64,000 bases of DNA from Nilaparvata lugens (GCF_014356525.2 NC_052515.1:20803725-20867724), one strand, 5' to 3'. Shown: positions 1 to 45,404, counted from the first letter of the stretch. The notes: generated from the letters alone by a model not told the origin. Translations and numbers: made by a program.

Positions 1-315
1 CTTGAGAAATGGACTTGGTAACCTCCTTCTCGTGCATGAGGTAGGTAGGTACACGGTTTTTACTTTTTTCTTCCATATACCGTGGGTAGGTAGAGCAGTT
101 TATAAAAGAACACAGTCATAGTCAAGATATTTCATCTGTAGAACAGCTGTTTTGACGAATTAAAAAAAATCATCGAATTTCACAATTTACATAAAGGAAA
201 AAGTACTCTGAAAACAATTGAATAATTATACACATAAGCAGTAGTCTGATCGTAGTTGCAAATATGTTGCCGTCAATCGTCATTATGTTATTCCCCTAAA
301 TTATTCTCGTTTGAT
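1..315 (-). repeat. Dispersed repeat, second copy at 60181-60428
   Basis: The first 315 bases are closely similar to 60181-60428 in the same orientation, beginning with CTTGAGAAATGGACTT and including shared blocks such as GTAGAACAGCTGTTTTGAC. The second copy lies at the far end of a larger minus-strand repeat that carries a microsatellite, so this is probably part of another copy of that family running off the left edge. Confidence 0.75.
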
Positions 316-479
316 AAAATTAAAAAGAGAGTGTAGTATTTTAATTTCTACACTGGCCGTATGAATATAGAGTGAGAGGAGAATATGTGCGAGAGAGACA
401 TTCCCACCCCTTCATCCCTACCACGCCAACCATTATTTAACCGTTTGAGGGGTTGAGGTTCATATTATAGCTCGTGGCC

Positions 480-565
480 TATACTGTTGACTCTAGCCGA
501 TAAAACCGTGAAATTTGGAACATAAGCACCCTATACCATGCTATCGCCCATAAACGCCCTATAAC
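480..565. repeat. Fragment of an inverted-repeat element
   Basis: The phrases CATAAGCACCCTATACCATG and CATAAACGCCCTATA resemble the ends of the complete inverted-repeat element at 20273-20553. Only one end is visible here. Confidence 0.35.
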
Positions 566-893
566 TTTTTATGCTATCTTTCCTGAATTGTATTACTTAA
601 TCTCAATTATTTTATCTAATTTTGTTGTAGTTTGTGACGAAGGTAATGGTAATGATACTGATTACCTCAGAAGTGGAACTTACTTGTGGAATTTGATTAT
701 AAATTCATTTAAGAGACCACACATTTAATAACGCTTTATCACAGTGACACTATAAAAGTGGTTTCAAAGTATCTATAAAAGAGATATCATTTGCAAAGTA
801 TCCTAAGCATACTGAACTGTTTTCCAGTACCACCAATGATTTTTTATATGGAATAATAATTTTACGAGATATTAGTTTTGAAACTCGAGTTAC

Positions 894-1517
894 CTGCTTG
901 GTGTATAGCTTTCGTCCAATTTATAGTCCGTGTAGATGCAAATTTCTTTGACAGTGGTTTTTCTACGGAACTGAATGTTTACCAAATGCGGTAATTGTCC
1001 ATCTGATTGCCAGTAGGTGTCCATGCAATCATCTCTCAGTTGATCAACGCCAAATCCTTGAAAAAATTACACATATAAGAATTCTATACCGTAAGACTTA
1101 TAGTATAATGATAAATTACTTTCTTCAATTCTGTTATATTTTTACACTTCTTTAATCTTCTATCATTCGGCTTTCAAAACATCGTTTTTTTTTTTTGCTT
1201 TTAAAATACCAACATTATTGATGAAAAACTATGATCTTACCACTAGCTGTTCTATTGGATGTCCCAAATTTTAACAATTAATTAACTCGATAACTTGTAT
1301 AATATAAATGCAAGTTGTAATAAATCAGATGAAATTATTATAATGGATTAAAAAATGAAATATTATTAGGAAAAAAGACTTGTCTCATAAATATACCTGG
1401 TTTACAAGACGATAAACTCCAAATAGCTTGTCCGCCAACTTCTCTAACTTTTCCTTCAGAATCTTCTTTGATTGGATCAGTATCGTTTGTCGAACCAATA
1501 GTCTGAACGTGACTCAT
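894..1517 (-). CDS. ANAPC10: Anaphase-promoting complex subunit 10 (APC10/Doc1), 5' exons only
   Basis: Two minus-strand exons, 1397-1517 and 894-1056, join in phase (phase 1, then ending in phase 2) into the first 93 residues plus part of a codon. The start ATG is at 1517-1515. The translation includes [40 protein letters not shown] and DESYTPS, the hallmark of the DOC domain of APC10, which helps the anaphase-promoting E3 ubiquitin ligase bind D-box substrates. The donor of exon 1 reads GTATAT, the acceptor of exon 2 reads CAAG, and exon 2 ends at GTAACT. The C-terminal half is not found at positions 1-893 and must lie left of the window. The gene points away from the TRPA gene. The family assignment is from recognised sequence; the missing 3' exons are inference. 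Confidence 0.93.
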
Positions 1518-1783
1518 TTTGCTAAAATATCAAAGAATAGATTACTCAATTATTTAAATATATATAAAAATTAAAATATTAATTATTTTAAGAGTAGCGT
1601 CTTTATATCGCACTTTTCTAGAGATTATGTTTAGGGGAATTTAGTTTCTATTATATTTGAATTACCTGAATTACCTTCCTCTTCACCAATACCAGCAATG
1701 CCGGATGGGTTGCGTCAAGAGTTCAAAATACATCACTTTTACATTTATCACATTATTTGCAACAATCGCGATGGCAGTACACG

Positions 1784-3300
1784 TCAGACAAGGCCTACCA
1801 AGTCTACCAGAAAATATTCCTGAATGGAATAAAACGGATTTCTCCTAAGCCAACACTCAAGTCTCAGGTTGAATGCTGGTGTGTTCAACCTCTTCATTTC
1901 CCCCGGCAGCCTATTGAAGATCCGCAAGGCTAATGCAGGAAATGCATCACGGGTCTTTGACAAACGGCGGTATGGCACATTGATGAGACCTCGATTTCTA
2001 GTGTCGTGACCATGGAAGTCACTCCTCGTGTTAAACTTTTCAAGATTCGCTTGCACATACACAGCTTTGGATTAGAGAGGTCGACAATGATCCAGAAATC
2101 TACTAAAGGTAATAATGCGAAAGGAACATGCAGAAGCACGACCCCACAGCAGCAGTCCATAGCTCAGGATGCTATGAAAAAGCGCATGGTACACTACCAG
2201 CAAGTAGGGCCTGCTCACCAACTGCGTCAACTTCCTAAGCAAATAGGTGACTCGTGACAACCTCTTACAGATGCCCTCAATATGGCACTCCCAGGTGAGC
2301 CGTGGATCGATGGTGAATCCAAGGAGAGACACACTGTGAGCACTGATGGCCTGACTGCGACTCAGTGTACAGACCAATCTTTGTGTCTTTTCCACATTCA
2401 GTAGCAACTTATTTGCTTCCAACCACCCTCCAGCAGCATCAAACAGCAAATCAGCCTCCTGTTGTACCTGGGCCAGAAGAAATCAATGTGGTATAATCAG
2501 CAAACTTCAGTGCCCTACCCTCAAGATCAAGGTCATTGATTGCAATCAAGAATAATGCAGGTCCCAGAACCGAACCCTGAGGGATACCAGGCACCATGAT
2601 TTATAGACAACTCCAATGGATATGACCAGTCTTCGATCCTTCAAGTACGATTTGAGAGCCCGGAGAACAGCACCACTCATACCATATCGCTCGATCTTGC
2701 CAATCACTACTTCATGAAGACGTTATGATGTAGACCTGCCACAATTGCGATTGACCAGATCACACAATAGTTTTCCAATACGCACTCTGAAAATATTCAA
2801 CAGGCTCCCATTGTGTCTCCGTGAATTGGAAGAAAACCGATTTAAAAATGTGCTTCGAGATTAACTCCTTAAACTTCCACTCTATTCCTTGAGTGAAGAA
2901 GAGATCAGTCGTTTTATTTGTCTCTTTGACATGCCATCTAGATAGTGTAAATTTTATGAACGTTTGTTTTTTTTTTTAATTTCTATGACATCTATCCAGT
3001 GTAGAGACTGGACAAGCATTGAATGAGATACGCAGTCAAACGCTTTACTCATGTCAGAGACAGGCAGTTGGTTTTCTCGAAAGCTTCCTGAATCCTCTCA
3101 ACAAGCTCAGAAACTGCTGTCACGGTTGACCTATTCTTTCTGAAACTATGTTGCAGATTAGAGAAAAGCTCATTGATTTCAAAGAACTCAACCAGCTGCA
3201 TCTTCATTACAGTCTCAAAGATCTTGGCAAACACTGGAATGACAGATATAGGTCTGTAGCTATTCATGGTGCAAGGATCTCCTTTCTTCCACGGAGTAAA
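1784..3300 (-). mobile_element. Degenerate non-LTR retrotransposon (reverse transcriptase remnant)
   Basis: Reading leftward on the minus strand: a fingers/palm start with SYRPISVIPVFAKIFE near 3267, a DMSKAFDCVSHSML-like stretch near 3060, KIERYGMSG near 2700, the thumb at 2449-2072 with LLGFTIDPRLTWECHI and LFHSILSYGLLLWG, and the C-terminal NRLP region near 1870. Several frameshifts and stops separate the pieces. The catalytic aspartate motif region (2450-2520) is badly decayed. The element is dead, lacks its endonuclease half, and is interrupted by a plus-strand LINE fragment at 2727-2990. Confidence 0.85.
2727..2990 (+). mobile_element. LINE C-terminal fragment inserted in the opposite orientation
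   Basis: On the plus strand this stretch translates through DVDLPQLRLTRSHNSF, KIFNRLPLCLREL and, after one stop, LLKLPLYSLSEEEISRF. This is the typical C-terminal tail of an insect non-LTR polymerase. It lies between the SKAFDCVSHSML and KIERYGMSG parts of the minus-strand element, which are adjacent in intact polymerases, so it is an insertion of one LINE 3' end into another. Confidence 0.7.
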
Positions 3301-5971
3301 AAACTATAAGTAGCCTTACCGTATTATAAATGCAAAGGAAACACATTCAGTTTCATCATAAATATTGTGAAGAAAACTGAGTTTGATTTTTCTGTGCTTA
3401 TTATACTGTATTAACCAAATCAAATATAACTATATTAGCCTACCGTATCTAAATATCTCTGTAGATGAATAATTATTTTATGAATTTATTCTAATCAATA
3501 AATTACTTAATATATAAAAGATTGTTCAAAGCTTCTAACACAATATTTCAATTGAATAACATAAACAAAACAGGAAGACAGTTTATTACCGTACCTACCA
3601 TATCTGTATTAAAATAGAAACAACAGACTCAACAATAAAATGTCAATTCTGATCAATTATTGTAATAATATATGTTTCTTTAGGTTCATATTTATATGCA
3701 ATAAAATGTTTGCTAAAAAAATATATCCAGTTGAGTCTTGAATAATGAACTGATTATACAAGACTATAATCTCAAAATAGTTTCATTTATTTAACAAGCC
3801 GTGTTTGGCCTCAATCTATTTTTGTTTAAAATAGGTAAAAATTAGAGAAGAAGTACTCACTCGTCAATTTATTTAAATTCTCATACTCATCCAAAGTAAT
3901 TTTTACTAAAAAATAATGAGGTTTAAATTTTTCAGATCACGTCACACAACATAACCTCAAAAATCTGTCTAATTGTCTAAATTCCTGTAATCAGCTGATT
4001 GAGTGTGAGCGGGAGTTTTACTTGTGGTCCCTCTCCACAGGTAGCGCTAACCCTCAGATTTTTTTCCCGACAGCGCCAATTTTTAAATTAGTATAATTTT
4101 CTTAGAATCATTTTCAGCTTTTATGATTATAGTAATAACATAGATAAAGGATAAGCATATAAGCATTGCTTGTTTCTGGTAGTAACGGCTTGCGTTGCTT
4201 TAATGGTTTCTTTTCTATGTCAAATTTTAATTTGAATATCAACAAGCCTTTTATCATAAAGTGAATAAACAAGTTTTCTCTTTTCTATGGCATTATGTTA
4301 AATTTTAATTATTAGTATAGTCACTTGAATTGATATTATTTATACTAGTGTAAATTATTATATTGAAAAAAGATAACATTTTATTGAGAAGATACTATAA
4401 TATTCAAGAATACTGTACGCTTAAATTAATTTAAAACGTTGAATAAATGCACAAACAGTATATTTGCATTTCGCCAAAGTACTCTGGCAGTATTTTTCAA
4501 GAGATCAAAATCAGAAATCATTGGATTAAAGTTGAATACCTGTCTGGTTAAATATGCATATATTCTATATTATGCTCCCTTTTTGAGCTACTACCATTTC
4601 ACTATGGTAAAACTACATTATTATTTGGGTTTATATTGCAGTGTAAAATATATCCTCAACAGAAAAAAAATGTTATTAATAATAGAAAACTCAACGAAAA
4701 AACAGGAATCATATAGTTCTATGTGATAGGAGCTCTTATCTACCACAATGTAAGTTACATCAGGTTTCCTTATTTGCGGTCAAGATAAAAATAATATTTC
4801 AGTTTTGTTTTCTACCAGTCAATAGTATTTTTCGAATTTATTTTAGATTGTCTTGTGAAGGTTCGATATTAATTTATGTTCCTTTATTATTAAAATAAAT
4901 ATATCTAGTTTAGTTCTGTAACTTATATGGGTCTATGTTTTGATTCTTTTATTTTGCTAGGTTTTTCAAACGATGCTGAACAGGGGCTTTGTGATATTTG
5001 AAGATTATTGATAGAAAACACCAGTAATAATTCTCTGTGAACTGTTTATTATATTTCAATTGGGAAAAGGTAATTTTTGTTAATGTTTTTGCTTTTTACA
5101 TGAATTCATTTTATTTCTGTTCATTTATAATAAATTCATTTATTCTTCCAATTGATACATTACACATAATTAGAAATTGTGAAAATTAGAGTATATCACA
5201 ACAATATTGCAAATTATAAAAATATAATAGAACAATACAATTTTACACGTTGTGTAAAGAAATCACAATAACTCATCTACTTCATTAAAAGAATAAATCA
5301 TTTTAAGTACGGTAATCTGAGGACTAAAAGTGCTGTTTGGAGCACCATCATATTTGTAATTAAGAAAAAAATAAACAATGAATTATTTTGCTGAGTCGGA
5401 ACTTGCATAATATGACAGAGTAAGGAATTTTAGTTCAGATAATACAGGTATAATTAACATTCTAATCCACTTTCCCTCATTTGAAAAGAATAACAAATAA
5501 TTGATGCACATTCCAAGCAATTAGCAGACTCATAAATTTCATTTTATAAATTTCCCTACATACTTATGAACATTATACGAAAACAGCTCATGCATTTTGA
5601 ATAATTATCTTCACACAATTTCCAAGATAGAAAGAAGACATCCATTCATCCAATGAAATATCATTCATATATATTCTAGTTTTGAAAATAAACTCTCCAC
5701 ATCATTTTGTAAATGAAGCTTACACTTCATTTTTAAAAAGTTTTTTATTATCGATTTGCTGTATTCCTGTCTTTTCATTAGTATTGTACTCATACTGCAT
5801 TGATCATCTCCATTATTAAGTTTATAGAGAATAAAAAAAGTTAAAAAAATCAAATTGACTTAATTTTGTAGAATTGCTATTGAAATATGACTGACAAAAC
5901 AGTGATGGTATGATATATTTCAATATAAATTAGTGTATTTTTACACATTCCTTTAATTTTTAATTATTCAC
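3301..5971. other. AT-rich stretch without a recognised gene
   Basis: No coding exon or clear repeat was recognised. A slightly GC-richer patch at about 3990-4080 may belong to the promoter or an untranslated first exon of the TRPA gene, since the first coding exon is preceded by a splice-acceptor-like TTCACAG at 5972. This is inference only. Confidence 0.4.
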
Positions 5972-5987
5972 AGACAACTCAAAAACT

Positions 5988-38409
<32,422 letters not shown>

Positions 38410-38495
38410 GAAAACAATCAAGATATCGGGACTCTTTGATACAATATTAGATTTAGCAACAGTTTATTTGAATATGAAATATTGAGGATGTCTTA

Positions 38496-38644
38496 GGCCC
38501 GGTTGCACAAAAACCGGTTTGATTTTAACCGTGATTAATTTAACGAGAACCAATCAGAGAAGGTCTTTCTGATAAGACAGCTTATCAGATTGGTTCTTGT
38601 GGAATTAATCACAATTAAAATTTGACCGGTTTTTGTGCAACCGG
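38496..38644. mobile_element. GGTTGCACAAAAACCGG MITE between repeat units
   Basis: GCCCGGTTGCACAAAAACCG pairs with CGGTTTTTGTGCAACCGG at the other end, and TTAACCGTGATTAAT pairs with ATTAATCACAATTAA. 149 bp. Related, more decayed copies lie at 45776-45915 and 50200-50345. Confidence 0.88.
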
Positions 38645-39086
38645 CATTTAGAATTCGTTTCTCAGACGACTGGGTCAGGTGAAGCGGGCCAAATAAGAGA
38701 ATAAACAAGAAAAGTAGGACTCTTTGATAATAATTTTTACGTTTAGCAACAGCTATTTGAATATGAAATCTCGAGGATGTCTAAGAACTCATTTCTCAGA
38801 CATCTGAGTCAGGTGAAGTGGGCCAGATAGGAGAACAAACAAGAAAACAGGACTCTTTGATACAATATTAGGTTTAGCAACAGTTTATTTATATAAATCT
38901 CGAGGATAAGTATTAGAATTATATTTGATGTAAATCTCATAAAATTAAAAAGCTATATCTAATTTATCAGTCTGTTATAGTTCCAATTTATTTATTAGCA
39001 ACTGTTCACTACTGTAAAGAGTTACTGTGATGTCCACTGTAATGTACTGTGGTGTACACTGAGTGATGTCCGCGCTGCCCACGCTA

Positions 39087-39415
39087 CAGTGGAGAAAGAT
39101 AGGAGAACAGCGTTGAAGACTCTTTGCCTTGCCACTGCCTTCTATAGAGGATCGTTGATACCGGTATATCATGATTAACTCTTCGTTATAGTTTAAAATA
39201 ATCAATTTAGTTCATTTGTCAAGTAATTATAGTTTTTAATGATTGAATAATAACATTTTTCACAATAATTGTGATGGAATATTTTGTTAATCAATTTGAT
39301 TTGTACATTGTCAAAGAACAATCTGACAATCAACGTTGCGAAGCTACAAAATGATAGCGCTATTTGCTTTGTCGAACAATGGACAAGGATAGCAACACCA
39401 ATCAATGTTGATCAA
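39087..39415. repeat. Dispersed repeat shared with 43855-44082
   Basis: Both copies contain CAGTGGA.(A/C)AAGATAGGA, TTTGCCTTGCCA-like and GATAGCAACACCAA blocks in the same order. The 43855 copy begins with the CTATAGTGAGGTCC end of the MITE at 24781. Confidence 0.6.
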
Positions 39416-39694
39416 ATTCTATGATGATACTATGGTATAATACATAAATATGATGATATAGGCTAATTTGCTTTATCAAATTTAAACCAACTTGTTTTGA
39501 ATGTTTGTTATTGTAAAAGGGTGTTTAGGCTATATAGTTGGAGTTTTATGTATGAATTAGATTCTTGGTTGGTTTGTAAATAATCTATTCAATTATTGAA
39601 GTTATTGTTCAAAAATTTGGTCTGAATGTTCAAAAGAGAGTCATTTTAAAATTGGCGCCTGTGCTAACGATATAATCAGATTGATTTGTTAAAT

Positions 39695-39744
39695 CATCGA
39701 TACCTATTGATCGATAAAGTATTAATATCGATACAGTATCGATA
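39695..39744 (+). promoter_or_regulatory. Cluster of DREF-type boxes (TATCGATA)
   Basis: Two perfect TATCGATA sites at 39726-39733 and 39737-39744, plus ATCGATA at 39696-39702 and 39710-39716, about 150-200 bp before the ATG at 39896. In Drosophila, TATCGATA is the DREF/BEAF core-promoter element of housekeeping genes. That it acts here is inference. Confidence 0.5.
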
Positions 39745-39895
39745 CTTTTTGTTTACATTCATCAAAATGACTGTGCTCATGCTCAATGCCGGTTTTTTCT
39801 TTTAAAAATAATAATTCTGAAATTATTCTAAATAACAAGTTTTATCATTATTCTACGCGGCCTCCAGTTACAAATTGATTGATTAATTAATTATT

Positions 39896-42800
39896 ATGGT
39901 GAATTCTGCTAGTGAACTTTGGCAAGATTCTACGTCTAATGTAAGTTTCAACATAGGCCTAAGCTTACGCTAATATTGAATTTAAATGATTTTATTGGTT
40001 TTTAGATGATTTTAGCTATGATAAAGTAATAATAGCCCGTTTCTATTTACAAATTACAAATTAGTTAGTTTATACAATCTGAACATTCAGTGATGAATTG
40101 AAAACTAGAGTTTTTTTTGTATGGTAAGTTACTGTGTGAGATGGAGCGATTGTAATTCCACAACATACTTTTACTTGAATTCTCACACTACTTATGCACG
40201 GTACTTTTATCATGTACAACTTAACTACAGCAATATCTTTTATTTAGTATAGACCTAGATAAGTATAGTTGAAATTCAACCCTGTTAGGCCTAGCTTATA
40301 GATTTATGGGATTGCAGAATAATTGAATTTAAATGACATGGAATGTGCATGGTGGATTATTATTTACGTGTAGGCTACTGTACTGTACTCGTAACTTACC
40401 GTAGGCCTACACATTCCCAGGCCCACCGGATTTATGGTTAAGCTAACAGTGATAAATTTTAATCCAATTGAAAAAATGTAGCACAACTCAATATTTTTAA
40501 TGAAAAAGTCATTATCCTACATTAGAATTTAACTTACCATAAAAAAAGTTTTGTAATAAAATAATTACAAAATAAATTGAGATTCATGTCTATTATTAAC
40601 CTGTTTCATACCTGTTGCACACATAAGCGGTCAGGCGTTTCAATTTACACACTATTGGAAACTGAATACCGTACACTACATAGGAACTGAAAACTGAAGT
40701 TAATTATTGAATTAGGATAGATAGATAAATGTCTTCACAATATTAAAAGTGATGAGGGCAAATTTGAGGGAATAAGAGCCTCCTCTTCCAATTAACCCAC
40801 AAAGTATTTAGTTACCTTAAAAAAATATTAATTTACCTTAATCATAAACAATTTTTCAATGCAAACTAAAAATGAAAGAGAGAGAGAGATTGATTGCATT
40901 TATTAAGGGCGGAGTTAGGACTCCGGGTCCTCTCTGCCACACAACCCTTTACATTTCATACAAATGAAAAGAGAGTGACGCTTATGTCAATATTTAATAA
41001 TTGATAGTTGAGCTTTAGATACGGTAATAGAACTCTTTTGATGGTTATATTGTTTTTCTGAACTTTATTTGATCTAAGAAAAGCCTTTTGAAGATGTCTC
41101 TAATATAAATACTGTAGATTGTTTCTCTACTCAGTAGCCTACACAAAACTATTTCTAAAAATGTTTTTATATGAATGGTTTTCATTCAGTGAAAGAAGTG
41201 TGTCAACACATCACGGCTCAAAACAGCCGACTATTGTTTGCTAATCACCACGCAGGTAGACCCCAAACTTAGTCTCAAAATACCTCTTTTTCCTTGTTGG
41301 TCCCAAAGTTCCGGTCACCAACTCAGCCTATTGGAAGATAGGCATCATTCTTAATTCAATGGTACACAGTTTATCACTGGTAAATACTGAGGAGATAGAA
41401 ACCGATGGATTTACTTAGATGGAAACCTCAAGTCGGGGACATACTTTTCATGCAGGGTTCCGAACCTACTTCAATCATGCTGGCAAATGACTGACCGGTG
41501 AAATAGACAACGGACTTGAATGGGACAAGCCTCACCTATCCATCATAATACAGTATGACCTGTTCTACCGCCACCTCTCCACCCCACAGAAATATCGGTC
41601 ATGAATCGTATCGGAATACTGAATAACAGGTGTGCCCCCAGCTTTGCATAAAGCTAATACATAATTAATAACATAATATATTCTCAAATAGGTTGATTAT
41701 CAGCTTATAATTTGAGAATTTAAATTCACTTTAAGTATATTAATATGAATTCAAAGTATGAGAATCAAAGAGTTTTTCTTTAAATATTTATTCTCCAACT
41801 GTCTATTTCAAGTTTATGTGTTCATCATTGAAAAATCAAATGCTTGCAACGAAGTTCTATTCCTCTCCTTTCAATAGAATTTCTTGAATGTTTCAAAATT
41901 TCAAAACAATTTCATCCTAATGCATAATATATAGCAACGCCCCTAGGTTCTTCACACTAATAACAAACACAGTTACATGATTAATTAATTTCCTTGTTCC
42001 AATATTTCCAATGTGCATGGGAAGTTTTGATCAATTTGAGTTCATCAAATAATCTAAAACGTTTTCTCCATGTGATTTTCCTGTACTCTGATAATAATAT
42101 TGGTTCCGATAGCATACTTTCCTTCATAATTTTCCTGTTGATCCATAGTAAGCCATAATGGCTTACTATACAGAAAAATCTGACAATGCTTTTCATTCCT
42201 CCTCACAGGCCCATCCATACAGTGTGGATATTTTGACAGAACTACTAGCGTTCATGAAGGTTTGTCTAGTTAATTAATTTTCTGTTTTATTATTTTGTAA
42301 AGTAGGCAATAGTTTTGAATTAAGTACTGTAATAAGTGTTATAGAGAGCTTCTGAGTTGAATTGAAAGTTGATAGAGTTGAAGAGAGGTAAAGTTAATAG
42401 AGTTGACTGTTTAAAGTTGAAAAATTGAAACTTTGTGAAACGTCTCTTAGAATTTTTATCTAACAATTTTCACAAGTTTGATTAAAATTCTCTGTGTCTG
42501 AATAATCAAACTTTTCCTCTTATCCTTACTCTAAAAAATCCGTTCAACTCTTGATCTTATAAAAAATATAAAAGTTTCAATGCAGAAATTGCCAATTATC
42601 TACTGATTTGACGATGTCAATATTGGATATGAATATAAACAGTAGAGTAATTCTATCTAGATTACGAATCCTGCTTTTATTCAAAGCCCATGTAAAGCAA
42701 GTAAAGTGGCGAATTTTTGCCGATTCAATAATGATTTATTAATAGATTGGCACAATGATTTGTAGGTGTCTTCTGTCTGTTCCATAAATGTTCTGTATAC

Positions 42801-43734
42801 AGGGAAAAGAGCCATGGACTAGACATGGATAGTACGGCTATATATTGAGATTTATTTCAAATTCTGATCATTCCTTGGAAAATAACATAAATGATTCTGT
42901 TTATAATTAATGCCGAAAATTTGAAGTAAGTCTCACTGAAACTGTGTGATTATTTTATAGCCTATGTCTAGTAAGAAGGAGCTTGACATTTCTAATGAAT
43001 CTTAATTAAAATATTGAAAATTATTTTAATGTATGCGCTAACTATACCCTAAAATCTTTATTATATTAAGTTCAAAAGTTGAAACATAAATGATAATCAA
43101 ATAATTTTGTTTGTGATGTATCTTTACAGTTAATATGGGGTTCTTTCATGAGATGTTTTACAGAAGCTGATGAAAAGTATTTCATCATTTGAACTAATAA
43201 TTATTATGTATTTTTGTTTGTTTGAAATTTCTTCCTGGTGACTAGGAGAGTAGGAGCTTCTCCATAATTGGAAAGCACTGACTCTGTTGTCAATTCCACT
43301 TTATTAAACAATTTGCAGGACTGCAATTTTGTGTTGAAACCAACACATCTTCAGCTGGTTTCAACACGAAACTTTATGCAAATTATTCAATGAAGTGGAA
43401 TAGACAACAGAATCACTGTTTTTCAATCACGGAGAAGCTCCAAAACAATGTATTCAATTTATCAATTATTGGCTATTTAGATATTTATGAATATTAATTT
43501 GAGATATTTTCGTCCAGGGTATGAGCATCAGTTACATTCTGCAGACTATTGCGGATTTCTCTGAACCGGTGGCCACCATGAGAATTTCCCACGTATAAGC
43601 TACATATATACTTTGAGAATTCTCCTTCCAACTACTCTGGCGGTGGACCTATCCAACTGTCACCAGTATGCTGAGCCAATTGGAATAAGTGGATCTCCAA
43701 ACTCAGAAAACATGGCTGAATCGGATTTTATTGG
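39896..43734 (+). CDS. Unrecognised gene, first four exons (partial, predicted)
   Basis: Join 39896-39940, 42209-42259, 43518-43592, 43667-43734. The first exon has ATG and donor GTAAGT; the second has CTCACAG acceptor and GTTTGT donor; the third has CGTCCAG and GTATAAG; the fourth has TGTCACCAG and GTGAGT. All joins are in phase 0 and the last exon ends in phase 2. The translation begins MVNSASELWQDSTSN, then AHPYSVDILTELLAFMK, GMSISYILQTIADFSEPVAT, MRISH, YAEPIGISGSPNSENMAESD and FI. Without the 74-bp third intron there is a stop in exon 3. I do not recognise the family; no signal peptide or membrane helix is evident. Further exons were not found to the right. Confidence 0.45.
40862..40985 (-). 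mobile_element. Probable retroelement 3' tail
   Basis: On the minus strand it reads GGCAGAGAGGACCCGGAGTC and ends CTTAATAAATGCAATCAATC followed by (TC)n, a polyadenylation-signal-like tail typical of LINE 3' ends. Confidence 0.45.
41190..41650. other. Moderately GC-rich unassigned segment
   Basis: Base composition stands out from its surroundings (for example CTGTTCTACCGCCACCTCTC). No sustained ORF, polymerase motif or inverted end is visible. It may be retroelement UTR. Confidence 0.35.
43253..43441. mobile_element. MITE with GGAGCTTCTCC ends
   Basis: GGAGCTTCTCC at the left and GGAGAAGCTCC at the right, followed inward by CTGTTGTCAATTCCACTT against AAGTGGAATAGACAACAG and by GTTGAAACCA against TGGTTTCAAC. 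189 bp, 76 bp before exon 3 of the neighbouring predicted gene. Confidence 0.88.
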
Positions 43735-44749
43735 GTGAGTAAATGCAATCTTCTAGAAATTACTGATAGTAAAATATTTTGCTGTCTAAACTAAAACTAA
43801 AAATGCCTTTTGCTTTGTACGAATTTGTCGTCGATTTATTCAGTACTCTATCTATAGTGAGGTCCTTGTTATAACGGCAGTGGAGCAAGATAGGAATTCT
43901 TCGCCTTGCCAATGTGTCCTATCTGATAAAATATGAACTGTTCTTTCTTGTTAAGCATGTTCAATTATGTTTTATTGGCCAAAAATTAGTTCTCAATGAT
44001 AATAATAAACTTTCATGATTGAGATTTGGTATTTTGTTTATCAATTATATTTATACATTGTTGAAAAACGATAGCAACACCAAAGTTAATAAAAAAATCT
44101 GGTGTGGCGCACTCACACAACTTTCCTTGCCGTTATGAAAATTGATCACCTGACGCTAGTGTAAACGCGCATCTCAAGTCAAAGATCTGAGCCAGCTGGT
44201 GACAGTTCAATAACGCTGGATACACACGAGATCTGCTATCTCTTTATAGTGAATGATTTAATAGAATCAACAGTTGCCAAAAGTTTTCAATTGAATAATT
44301 ACATTTTCTCAAATTTTGAGCTTATTTTCAATTTTAGGTGAAAATGTTACTGGACATTAATTGAAGAGATTTCCATGCTCAATTTTTTCCACTCGAAATT
44401 TTTTCGTTTAAATTATATCTGAGACCTGATAATTCGAAATCTAAAATCGAACTTTGCATAGATGGGGCGGAGCTCCTGAAATTTTTACAGATATGGGACT
44501 TGTGGCAGTTGATAGAGCTTATCAATGACTATTTTAGTTGGAGCCGTTTTCGAGAAAATCGCGAAAAACTCTGTTTTTGACAACATTTTTTCCATTTTAG
44601 CCGCCATCTTGAATTGCATTTGATCGAAATTGTTCGTGTCAGATCCTTATATTGTAAGGACCTTAAGTTCCAAACTTCAAGTCATTGTGTTGATTGGGAG
44701 ATGAGATATCGTGTACACAGACGCACAGACGCACATACACACACACACA

Positions 44750-44868
<119 letters not shown>

Positions 44869-45404
44869 GGGTGCCCAGCCCCCCCAACGGCAATGGTGCA
44901 TGCCCCCCCCAATCCAAGAATAATGCCACCCCCCCCAAAGTACCCCAATTCCCAACCCTTTAGTTTTTAACATTAGTCAGTGTATGAAAATGAAATTCAC
45001 ATCTTACATTCTAAAAAGGACATTATTCACCTTTGGTCTTGTGAGGAATTCTTTCTGTTTCATAATATTGTAAAAATATATACCATCGTTTCTTATCTCG
45101 TTTAAAATAGAAATAAAGTATCTTTTTGATATTATTTTTGAGACTAGCAGTGCACCCGTTCTTGTTCGGGAGGACTAGAAAGTACTACATTACATCAGGA
45201 AAAACTACATGGCAAATATTTTAATAGGATATTAAAAGATAAGTAAGGAAGGCTTTGCTTTTTAAATTTTGAGGTTACTTATAAAAAGTTGAATAATAAT
45301 ATCATTGATAATTCTTTATTGCAAAAGAATATTGCATAGCAATTTTGGTACCTAAACATTCATACAAATTTGGAACGATTTTATTCATACAATATTATAA
45401 TGTC

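Noticed and set aside
1930..2257. Short ORFs on both strands near the left edge
   Set aside because: Frame shadows of the decayed LINE C-terminal region.
43593..43666. Continuous exon through this stretch (reading SYIYTLRILLPTTLAVDLSN)
   Set aside because: It is open only in a frame that does not connect with the previous exon; treating it as a 74-bp intron with GTATAAG and TGTCACCAG keeps phase. Kept as an alternative only.
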